From positions 1-64,000 of the forward strand of contig JAVBMC010000030.1 in the NCBI GenBank assembly GCA_031552845.1: 64,000 nucleotides of DNA. Direction: 5' to 3'. The position numbers and the translations under genes were made by a program. Below the pieces are notes generated by a model that worked only from the letters and a program-made list of their open reading frames with translations, was not told where the DNA came from and did not search any database. Source of the stretch: JAVBMC01 sp031552845. GTDB taxonomy: Bacteria; Verrucomicrobiota; Kiritimatiellia; RFP12; DVOR01. Shown here piece by piece: positions 1-6,927 of the stretch (position 1 is its first letter; every line of letters begins with the position of its first letter).

Positions 1-1
1 G

Positions 2-319
2 CACATCGTCTCCATCACCGATGCCGCCACCGGTTCGCGAAACGACCAGCTCACTCCCGGCAACATGGTTGCGATCGACGGGTACAACCTGAAGATTCAC
101 CCCATGGTTGCCACGGAAGGTGTGTTTTTCACATCCGTCGATGGAGGAGGCACGCTCAAATCGTTACGCATTCTGGACAACACCCCCACGCGCCTCACCA
201 CGCAAGTACCCGCCGAGCTCGTCTCCGGCGATGCCTACACGATTGAAGTCCGCAACTGCAACAAAGGGTGCAAGACGCTGCGCAGATCCGACTTCCCGAT
301 CATCTTCACTGTCGCCTAA
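2..319 (+). CDS. HU-like/DUF4469 protein, C-terminal part (5' end outside window)
   Basis: The open frame enters from the left edge in frame 2 and stops at 317-319, leaving about 105 residues of a C-terminal domain. It resembles the C-terminal part of the complete protein at 24297-25040: both have a '..EGVFF/EGLFF.. DGGG/DGGT ..' segment and end with 'EVRNCNKGCKTLR' or 'EVRKRFRNCKVLR'. By family knowledge this is the DUF4469 beta-sandwich that follows an HU-like DNA-binding domain; the HU part would lie upstream. The role is unknown; nucleoid-associated or sequence-directed DNA binding is inferred only from the HU-like domain of the paralogs. A clear terminator follows, then a 22-bp periodic array, the same order as downstream of the copy at 24297. 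Confidence 0.75.
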   Translation, partial: HIVSITDAATGSRNDQLTPGNMVAIDGYNLKIHPMVATEGVFFTSVDGGGTLKSLRILDNTPTRLTTQVPAELVSGDAYTIEVRNCNKGCKTLRRSDFPIIFTVA

Positions 320-387
320 CGGCGGCTAGCGCGAGATTGACAGACAGTATCCACCCCCTCCCAACGGTGGACAACAAAGACTTAAAC

Positions 388-417
388 GGGGGCTGCCACA
401 CGGCGCCCCCTTTTTTT
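388..417 (+). terminator. Intrinsic terminator of the HU-like gene
   Basis: A GGGGGC...GCCCCC stem (388-393 with 405-410) is followed by seven T at 411-417, about 70 nt after the stop codon at 319. Confidence 0.85.
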
Positions 418-436
418 CTGCCCAAACCTCCCTTTG

Positions 437-502
437 GTGTCGTAGTCACCCAATGTCGGTGTCGTAGTCACCAGACTCGAGTGTCGCAGTCACCAAGCTC
501 AG
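437..502. repeat. 22-bp periodic array A (3 units)
   Basis: Three units start at 437, 459 and 481, exactly 22 bp apart, with no spacer. The conserved core is GTGTCGTAGTCACC (third copy GTGTCGCAGTCACC), and the last 8 bp of each unit vary. With the preceding G the core has GGTG/CACC arms. It lies between the terminator of the HU-like gene and the 3' side of the tRNA genes. It is not CRISPR: there are no spacers and the unit itself is degenerate. The function is unknown. Confidence 0.9.
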
Positions 503-591
503 GGTACACCGCACCTTGCGCACGGCAGGCATACAATCCATCTGGAAAAGGTCGGAAAAAGAAAGTTTGCCCCGAGCATACAAAATATAGA

Positions 592-668
592 TGGTGGGCG
601 GTGAGAGACTCGAACTCCCGACATTCTGGGTGTAAACCAGACTCTCTAACCAACTGAGATAACCGCCC
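592..668 (-). tRNA. tRNA-Val (TAC)
   Basis: Read on the minus strand, the acceptor stem GGGCGGT pairs with ACCGCCC, the anticodon loop is TTTACAC (anticodon TAC, valine), and a normal D arm and TTCGAG T-loop are present. The discriminator A and CCA are encoded. It lies 62 nt downstream of tRNA-Leu and is probably cotranscribed with it. Confidence 0.95.
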
Positions 669-730
669 GATGTGCGGATGCTCAATCCGCCTGCAACAGC
701 TCCGCCACGATATTCATTAACGGACGGTGA

Positions 731-817
731 TGGTGCCGGGGGAGGGACTCGAACCCACATGCCTTTAAAGGGCGGTGGATTTTGAGTCCACTGCGTCTGC
801 CATTTCGCCACCCCGGC
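731..817 (-). tRNA. tRNA-Leu (CAA)
   Basis: A class II tRNA of 87 nt. The acceptor stem GCCGGGG pairs with CCCCGGC, the anticodon loop is CTCAAAA (anticodon CAA), a long variable arm is present and CCA is encoded. It is first in the two-tRNA transcript behind a strong promoter. Confidence 0.95.
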
Positions 818-836
818 CGAGGTAAACGAAGTGCGA

Positions 837-865
837 AGTATAGCAAAGCGCCCCCCTGAAGTCAA
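837..865 (-). promoter_or_regulatory. Promoter of the tRNA-Leu/tRNA-Val unit
   Basis: On the minus strand TTGACT (860-865), a 17-bp spacer and TATACT (837-842), with TGC directly before the -10 box. The -10 ends about 20 nt before the tRNA-Leu 5' end. Confidence 0.8.
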
Positions 866-984
866 GGCCGATTCCAACAGCCATTCCTAGATTTTGCACG
901 TAACCTCTACCGACAGTAAAGCACACGCACTCCGCGTCTCTACGTGAGCTTTCTCCTCTTCTCTCCAACTTATTGCCTCTCTTC

Positions 985-1025
985 AAAACAAACCGACCAC
1001 AGCGTGAGGGGTAGTCACACTGTGG
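985..1025 (-). terminator. Terminator at the end of the LacI-controlled locus
   Basis: On the minus strand the CCACAGTGTG arm pairs with CACGCTGTGG (997-1025; 10 bp with one G-U pair), followed by a T-rich stretch. It sits about 30 nt past the stop of the GH2-like gene. Confidence 0.7.
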
Positions 1026-1053
1026 CCGGGAGTTGCGCGTTACCGCTCAACAC

Positions 1054-2841
1054 TTAGTCGGCAATGTAGCGGATGTCGTCCAGATAGAAAACGACCGTCT
1101 CCTTCTGTCCGCCCAATACCCAACCGAAACCTGTCTTGACGCAGCTCATGTCCTGCCCGTCCAAAGGAATACGGTAGCGCGTCCATGTCGGCTTCAAGAC
1201 GACGTCCTTCAGCTCCGCCTTTACAGAATCAGGATACTCCGTCTTCGCCAGCCCGCCGCATTGGAAGGAAACCTTCTCGCCGCCCTTCTCGCCGCGCGCC
1301 CAGAACTCCAACGTCGTTGCACCTTCGAGATTGAAGCCGCCCGGAGCCTTGCCCCAGTCGTTCGCCGGATGCTGCCACATCACGCCCGCCCAATTATCAG
1401 GCGCCGAATAGGTGACCTTTAAACATGTGTTGCCGGAGTGCGGCTTGTCCGTACAGCCCGCATCCATTTTTGTCGCACCATGGTTGCCCATGTAGCCCGA
1501 TGCAAACCACGTCTCGGGAGATTCATCGTTATACACCGCAAACGGTAGCTTCACCGCGCGTGGCTTCTGCTTCGGAGCCTCGCCCACGCCGCGCACCGCT
1601 TGGTTCGCATACGCGCCGTTGCCCTTGCCGTCAAAAACATATGCAAACAGACGGTACTTGCCGCCGCCCGGCAGCTTGACAGTCACCTTCGGCGTGCCCT
1701 GACCGTTCACGATAGCTTCCGGGAATCCGGGAGGCGTCGGCTCGCCGGTGCCAGTCACATTATAATGGACCGCCTCTTGCAACAGCACCCACTTCCACGT
1801 CAGCTTATCGCCATCCGAATCAGTCGCAACGGTCTCGGCGGTGAACGTCTCATCAGCGGACTTCAGATCATCCTTCGAGAGCGTTAGCTTCTGAATCTTC
1901 GGCACGCGGTTTCCCACCTTCACTTTACCCCAACATTCCTGCATCGCCTCGGCGGCCGCAAGCTTGGTGTTATCCGGCAGCAGCAAACCATACCATGTCG
2001 GCGTGGCCTCGACCTTGTAACCCCATGTGAACGCATAGGCGCCCAAACACATCTTACCGCGCTGGCCTTCGATCGCCTTCTTATACACATCGGCATACCA
2101 CACGCCCTTCTCCGTACTCGTCATTTCTGGAGGGCAGCCGAACGCATTCTTACCAACCTCCCACTGCCCGGGAGGCCCGAACTCCGTGATGATGTAAGGC
2201 TTCGTGCCGCCCGCCTTTTTCCAACGCTCCGGAATCGACGGAGCACCGCCGTAAGTATTAATGCCGACGATATCCACCGACGGGCAGAACTTGTGAATCA
2301 TCTGCACCTTCTTGTCCGGAATCTCGGCAATCACCGTCATCACCGGATGATTCGGATCAAGCTCCTTCACCATCTTCGCGCAGTCCTCGACGTGCTTCCA
2401 CAGCTCCTCCTCATGCGAGCAGTTCATCTCCATTTCGTTACCCAACGCCCAAATCAACAACGCCGGATGATCCTTATTCGCCAGCACCATCTTCTTCACG
2501 TCAGCCTTCTGCTTCGCCAGCGCGCTAGGGTCATTATACTTAAACCCATGCTGCTCATGCCCGAACCAATGACCGATCGTCATCGTCAAACCATACTTAT
2601 GCGCATCATCCAACTCCGCCTTAGCCTTGTCGCTGCCCCACGTACGGTTGCTGTTACCGCCCAACTCCGCCAGCAGCTTCTTCGGCCCGCCGCCGCCCGC
2701 ACCCAAGACAAAGTACACCTGGCCATCCTTCTTCAACTGCCAAGCGCCATCCTTGCCCTCAAGCTTCACCACGCTGCCGGCAAAAGCACCGGCAGCCAGC
2801 GAAGCCGCACACACCAACAAACCTAACTGAGATCTCTTCAC
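1054..2841 (-). CDS. Exported glycoside hydrolase, clan GH-A (GH2-like) with C-terminal carbohydrate-binding domain
   Basis: 595 residues with an N-terminal signal peptide (about 1-21). Residues 25-330 form a TIM-barrel of the kind seen in the catalytic domain of GH2 enzymes: 'HPALLIWALGNEME' places the acid/base at Glu136, and 'KPYIITEFGPPG' places the nucleophile at Glu220. Unlike classical GH2 enzymes there is no large N-terminal sugar-binding domain, so the family is uncertain; GH5 or another clan GH-A family is possible. Residues about 310-420 look like an Ig-type linker, and about 435-595 like a jelly-roll carbohydrate-binding domain (a Trp-rich 'ESPETWFASGYMG' start and an 'FYLDDIRY' end). 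It is the last gene of the LacI-controlled locus, 20 nt after the solenoid gene upstream, and probably acts in the periplasm or outside the cell. The substrate cannot be read from the sequence. Confidence 0.8.
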   Translation of the reverse strand: MKRSQLGLLVCAASLAAGAFAGSVVKLEGKDGAWQLKKDGQVYFVLGAGGGGPKKLLAELGGNSNRTWGSDKAKAELDDAHKYGLTMTIGHWFGHEQHGFKYNDPSALAKQKADVKKMVLANKDHPALLIWALGNEMEMNCSHEEELWKHVEDCAKMVKELDPNHPVMTVIAEIPDKKVQMIHKFCPSVDIVGINTYGGAPSIPERWKKAGGTKPYIITEFGPPGQWEVGKNAFGCPPEMTSTEKGVWYADVYKKAIEGQRGKMCLGAYAFTWGYKVEATPTWYGLLLPDNTKLAAAEAMQECWGKVKVGNRVPKIQKLTLSKDDLKSADETFTAETVATDSDGDKLTWKWVLLQEAVHYNVTGTGEPTPPGFPEAIVNGQGTPKVTVKLPGGGKYRLFAYVFDGKGNGAYANQAVRGVGEAPKQKPRAVKLPFAVYNDESPETWFASGYMGNHGATKMDAGCTDKPHSGNTCLKVTYSAPDNWAGVMWQHPANDWGKAPGGFNLEGATTLEFWARGEKGGEKVSFQCGGLAKTEYPDSVKAELKDVVLKPTWTRYRIPLDGQDMSCVKTGFGWVLGGQKETVVFYLDDIRYIAD

Positions 2842-2861
2842 GTCAGCCCTTCCCTTTGTAT

Positions 2862-5735
2862 TTACTTAAGCAATATGATAGTCCGATCGCCAACCACAGC
2901 CACCGTACCACCGCCAACAATCAAATCAGGATAATCCGAAGCGGTATACGTCCCCACCTTCACCTTTACCCCATTAACAAACATCTCCTGCAACGACAGC
3001 GTATAACCATCCGTCAAGATACGCGCTGCTGTCCCATCCACAGTCAAGGACTGCACCATCAGATTCTCCGCCAGGCGCACCTTGCCGAACTGCCGCAGCA
3101 CCAACGATGTCTTGCGCAGATTATCCCCATTCGCTTGAGACAACGGCGTTGCACGTTCAGCGGCTGTCACCCCCGCCAAAGTGCTCACATCATTATCCAC
3201 CACCAACACCGCCGCACCAGCCGCATCAGCCGCTGTCTGCAACACCACCGTTCCAGCCGCGCTCGCCGGTAAGTTCGACCCCACGCTACCGCCCTTTCCA
3301 TATGCACTGATGACACCGCTAAACCCATCAACCGACGCCCCGGCACCCGTCAGCCTAATCCGTACGCGTCCGCCGCCGCCCGACCCCGTCTCAATATCCT
3401 TCCCGCCATTCGCGGCAATCCGTCCGCTTCCCTGCAAACGCCCGGCAACCAAATTCACCGTACCGCCTGCGGAAGCCCCGCGCCCCACAGGCGCAGTATA
3501 GCCAAACCCGCACGACAACACCTCGCCATTCACCGTCGCGGTACCATTCACAGTCAGCACAATCAAACCGCCGCCAGCATACCCCGACTGATCATCATCC
3601 GAGCTGCTTCCTGCAGAACCATAGCTCAGCGGATTCAAGATGCTCCCATACACCACTGACCCCATTGCGCCCTCACCGCCATGCGAAGCCCCAAAACCAA
3701 CCTCGCCCTCAACATACGGCAGATACCCCGGACCCGCCGACAGATATCCCCGTTGCTTACCCGTCGTCGTATTCGCAACGCCATCGCCCGTGTTAATGCT
3801 TGCACCTGCAGCCACAAACAAATCACCGCCAATCGAAACTGCCACTGCCGTAGTCGGTTCTGCAACAGGCCCGCTATGCGTCCAATGCCCCGCCTCTAAA
3901 CGCACATCACCCGTCACAGTCAACGGTGCTGACGGCGTTGTATGAAACATCACTTGGTTCGCACTCGCACTCGGCACATCCGGCTGTACCCAACCCGCCA
4001 GCATCGGCGTCATCCCCGCCGTCCACTGCAACACCTTGCGCGTCGTGAACGCAGGCGAGTAAAAGATCACATGCTCCGACGTCGGCAAACCAAGCGACCA
4101 ATTCCCCGCCACATTACTCAAGTCCGACTCCACGCCAACGAACACATTCGTCATGCCGCCCGGCAATACAGGCTTTGTAATCGTCAATTCAACAGTGTTC
4201 GAAGCCGCCAGCAAATATCGTGCGCTCGATGCCAAAGCGAACGTCACCGTCAAATCCGGCGAACCGCTCCCCGAGGGATTTGGCAACGGCGTGACCACAA
4301 CCGTGGTTGACTCTGCGTCCGCTGGAATCACCGCAGGCGATGCTTGCGACAGTCGATAATGCGTCCCCAAGACCGCCGTACCACCAACAGTAAACGGCAC
4401 ATTCAACGCCGCATCCTTACAGTTGTTCACACTCGGCCGTGACAATGTCAAAGCAACTCCTACGGCATTATCCTCACTCACTGACGACACAGGAGATTCA
4501 ACACCAACTTCACCCGTCAGGAAGAACGCCGGCGTTGCCGAAGCAAACACAACCGCCGTCTCATTACTCGCCGCCACACGATAATAATACATCCAATTCG
4601 GTTCCAATGCCGCCGTATAAGCCACAGCCGTGTTTGCCTGTGCCGTGGCAAATGCCGGGGAGACAAACTCCCATGCCGCCAAATCCGTGCCGCCATTCAC
4701 ATGCCCCAAGCATGCCAGCAGTTCTGCCGCCGGCTCACCCGGATCCTCAATCACCGCCGACATCTTCACTGATTCCACCGTCAGCTCACTCACAGTACTC
4801 CCCGCCGCTTGGAAGGTCGCCGCTCCCGCCACTTGCTTCAATGCAATATCCACCGAGCCGGGATAATCCGTGCTCTCAGCCACATCAAACATCTCATTAA
4901 AGGTTGTTTGATCAATCGCAGCTCCATCATACCGCAGGCGCGCAGCAGCTCCCGAAAAGTAGGTGCTGTAAACTGAATCAACCGTCACTCCCGCAAACGT
5001 CATCATACCCTTCGAGCCCGCAGTAAAATCCACATACGTTCCCCCGGTCCAATAACCGGTATGATTGTTGCTCCTGCAAACAATCCGTCCGGCAGTCAAT
5101 GTGATGACCTTCCCTGCCGACTGCCCAGCCAAAATCTCCGTCTCAATTACCGACCCTGACACGGTAAACGAATGTGCGATCCATAGCTCTTTTGGCAATG
5201 AAACCAAACCACCCGCAAAAATATCTCCGGACCGAGGCAGGTAGTTATCCTCACCCACAGTGTAAGTCCCCCCCTCCACCGCAATCACAGATGAATCGCC
5301 ACGCTCGCCAACAATCTTTCTAACAATAAATGACGCACCATTGCGGATAATTACCTGTCCGCCCGAAGCCACACGGAACTGTCCGATGGTTCCCGAATCA
5401 AACGTTGCATTATCAACAATCAACGTACCATAGATGAAAGGCCACGCTGCCCCGCCTGTTTGCGTCCAGCTCGCACCATCTTGGATAGTAACGGTTGTAC
5501 GAGGCTCCCAATCACCGCCTGCCACATAATTCACATCCGAACCGACACCGCTGATCATTACATCATCGCCGCCTGCGGCAATATTCGGCACACTACCCGC
5601 ACTCCAGTTTTCGGGAACACCCCACACCCCAGCACCGCCGTTCCACGTATTAACAGCACCAAACGCACTGTTCAGCATCAAACATGCTAACAAAGCAAGC
5701 AACCCTCGCGGGCAATTCCGTATCAGTGTATTCAT
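2862..5735 (-). CDS. Large secreted beta-solenoid surface protein, paralog 1 of 3
   Basis: 957 residues from the ATG at 5735, chosen because GGAG lies 6 nt upstream; a start at 5747 is possible. A signal peptide is followed by the 'TWNGGAG..W....NW' module typical of PVC secreted solenoid proteins. In 5747 numbering: residues 50-330 are repetitive beta strands; 410-525 resemble a Calx-beta/Ig-like domain ('VSEDNAVGVALTLSRPS'); a second 'NVAGNWSLGLP' module starts near 545; a glycine-rich stretch covers about 680-800 ('GGEG..YGSILNPLSYGS', 'GGGGRVRIRLT'). It ends with TIILLK, matching the Thr(-6)/Leu(-2) terminal motif of all solenoid proteins here. There is no autotransporter barrel or PEP-CTERM tail. 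The same layout occurs at 6928-9885 and 9906-12866. The likely role is a cell-surface adhesin or glycan-contact protein; this is inference. Confidence 0.8.
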   Translation of the reverse strand: MNTLIRNCPRGLLALLACLMLNSAFGAVNTWNGGAGVWGVPENWSAGSVPNIAAGGDDVMISGVGSDVNYVAGGDWEPRTTVTIQDGASWTQTGGAAWPFIYGTLIVDNATFDSGTIGQFRVASGGQVIIRNGASFIVRKIVGERGDSSVIAVEGGTYTVGEDNYLPRSGDIFAGGLVSLPKELWIAHSFTVSGSVIETEILAGQSAGKVITLTAGRIVCRSNNHTGYWTGGTYVDFTAGSKGMMTFAGVTVDSVYSTYFSGAAARLRYDGAAIDQTTFNEMFDVAESTDYPGSVDIALKQVAGAATFQAAGSTVSELTVESVKMSAVIEDPGEPAAELLACLGHVNGGTDLAAWEFVSPAFATAQANTAVAYTAALEPNWMYYYRVAASNETAVVFASATPAFFLTGEVGVESPVSSVSEDNAVGVALTLSRPSVNNCKDAALNVPFTVGGTAVLGTHYRLSQASPAVIPADAESTTVVVTPLPNPSGSGSPDLTVTFALASSARYLLAASNTVELTITKPVLPGGMTNVFVGVESDLSNVAGNWSLGLPTSEHVIFYSPAFTTRKVLQWTAGMTPMLAGWVQPDVPSASANQVMFHTTPSAPLTVTGDVRLEAGHWTHSGPVAEPTTAVAVSIGGDLFVAAGASINTGDGVANTTTGKQRGYLSAGPGYLPYVEGEVGFGASHGGEGAMGSVVYGSILNPLSYGSAGSSSDDDQSGYAGGGLIVLTVNGTATVNGEVLSCGFGYTAPVGRGASAGGTVNLVAGRLQGSGRIAANGGKDIETGSGGGGRVRIRLTGAGASVDGFSGVISAYGKGGSVGSNLPASAAGTVVLQTAADAAGAAVLVVDNDVSTLAGVTAAERATPLSQANGDNLRKTSLVLRQFGKVRLAENLMVQSLTVDGTAARILTDGYTLSLQEMFVNGVKVKVGTYTASDYPDLIVGGGTVAVVGDRTIILLK

Positions 5736-5800
5736 CATTATCTCCATATGTTCATTTAACCACTACCGCCCCTAAGGCGACCATGCAAGCAGATCGACAC

Positions 5801-6832
5801 TCACCGTCCTCGCCGGGACCCCACGCTAGGTGTGACGGACTTGACTGTCTCCCCCGTAAACAACACCGGAGGCACCGCGAGCGAACGAAACCGGCGTCCA
5901 CCCGCAATCTGCTTTAACAAACCATCCAAAGCCAGCTGAGCAATTGCGCCATGATACGGCATCACCAGCATATCCACCGGCATCGACGCAATCTCCGTAT
6001 GCTCGCAATTAATCAACATCAGGGACAAATCCTCCGGGATACGGATTCCCTTACGCGCCGCCTGCACCATCAACGCAATCACCTCTTCAGGACCAAAACA
6101 AAACAAAGCCGACACCCCATTCAAGCGGTTCAAAACATCCTCGCAAACGCCATGCCGCTCCGCGCAAGGATAATTCCGCTTGGCTGTAAAATCAAATGCC
6201 TGCACCCCCGCCGCCGCAGAAGCATTCATGAAAGCATTCAACCTATCCGCCTCACTATAATGTCCGTTGCTCGCAAAGCTAAACACGCCGATTTTACGAT
6301 GCCCGCGCGAAATCAAATACTCCGCCGCCATCCGCCCGCCCGCCACATCATCCGGATAGACGCTATTCTGCTTCAACTTATTATTCACCCACACCACCGG
6401 GATATTCTGACGGTCCAGCATCACCTCCAGCTTCGGCCACTCCCCATGCGTATAAAACAGCAGGAACCCATCCACCGACCACTCCCGCAACACCCGCGGC
6501 AACGCCCCGCCCTGCCTCAACGCATCCTCTTCAAACTGCCCAGTCAGCAACAGCAAATTTTTCTCCGCCAGCATCGCCTCCAACTTTGCACGGAACGGCA
6601 CCGGCACCAACGCATGCGTGATGATCGGGCTGTGCAAAAAACCAATACTGTTAAACTTGCCACGGCGCAAGGACGATGCAAACGCATTCCGCCGATAGCC
6701 CAACTCCTGCGCCACCGCCTCAATCCGCTCGCAAGTCTCCTCGCTCAGCATGCCGCCCTTACCGCTCAGCGCCCGGCTGACCGTGCTCGGCGAAACCCCC
6801 GTCCGCTCTGCAATTTCATAAATCGTACTCAT
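5801..6832 (-). CDS. LacI-family transcriptional regulator of the carbohydrate locus
   Basis: 343 residues. Residues 3-22 are the LacI helix-turn-helix ('TIYEIAERTGVSPSTVSRAL'), a hinge helix lies near 48-58, and residues 60-335 are the periplasmic-binding-protein-like sensor domain. It sits inside the locus between surface-protein paralogs. Its own promoter carries a perfect 16-bp palindrome between the -35 and -10 boxes, and the same palindrome occurs in the promoter at 12967-12995. The straightforward reading is a repressor that controls itself and the structural genes, released by a sugar from the target glycan. The effector is not predictable from sequence. Confidence 0.93.
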   Translation of the reverse strand: MSTIYEIAERTGVSPSTVSRALSGKGGMLSEETCERIEAVAQELGYRRNAFASSLRRGKFNSIGFLHSPIITHALVPVPFRAKLEAMLAEKNLLLLTGQFEEDALRQGGALPRVLREWSVDGFLLFYTHGEWPKLEVMLDRQNIPVVWVNNKLKQNSVYPDDVAGGRMAAEYLISRGHRKIGVFSFASNGHYSEADRLNAFMNASAAAGVQAFDFTAKRNYPCAERHGVCEDVLNRLNGVSALFCFGPEEVIALMVQAARKGIRIPEDLSLMLINCEHTEIASMPVDMLVMPYHGAIAQLALDGLLKQIAGGRRFRSLAVPPVLFTGETVKSVTPSVGSRRGR

Positions 6833-6860
6833 AACAAACCCACTTTTTTAACTCGGCGGC

Positions 6861-6889
6861 ATTGTATCATGCAATCGATTGCATAGCAA
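6861..6889 (-). promoter_or_regulatory. Autoregulated lacI-type promoter with operator in the spacer
   Basis: On the minus strand TTGCTA (6884-6889), 17 bp, TACAAT (6861-6866). The perfect palindrome ATGCAATCGATTGCAT occupies 6869-6884, filling the spacer and touching the -35 box. The downstream start codon at 6832 leaves a leader of about 22 nt. Confidence 0.85.
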
Positions 6890-6927
6890 GCCCAAAACCG
6901 CCCAAGTCAAACACTTTTCTTCTTCAA

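Noticed and set aside
5951..6886. 311-codon plus-strand frame across the lacI-type gene
   Set aside because: Shadow of the regulator; it would also run through the regulator's promoter and operator.
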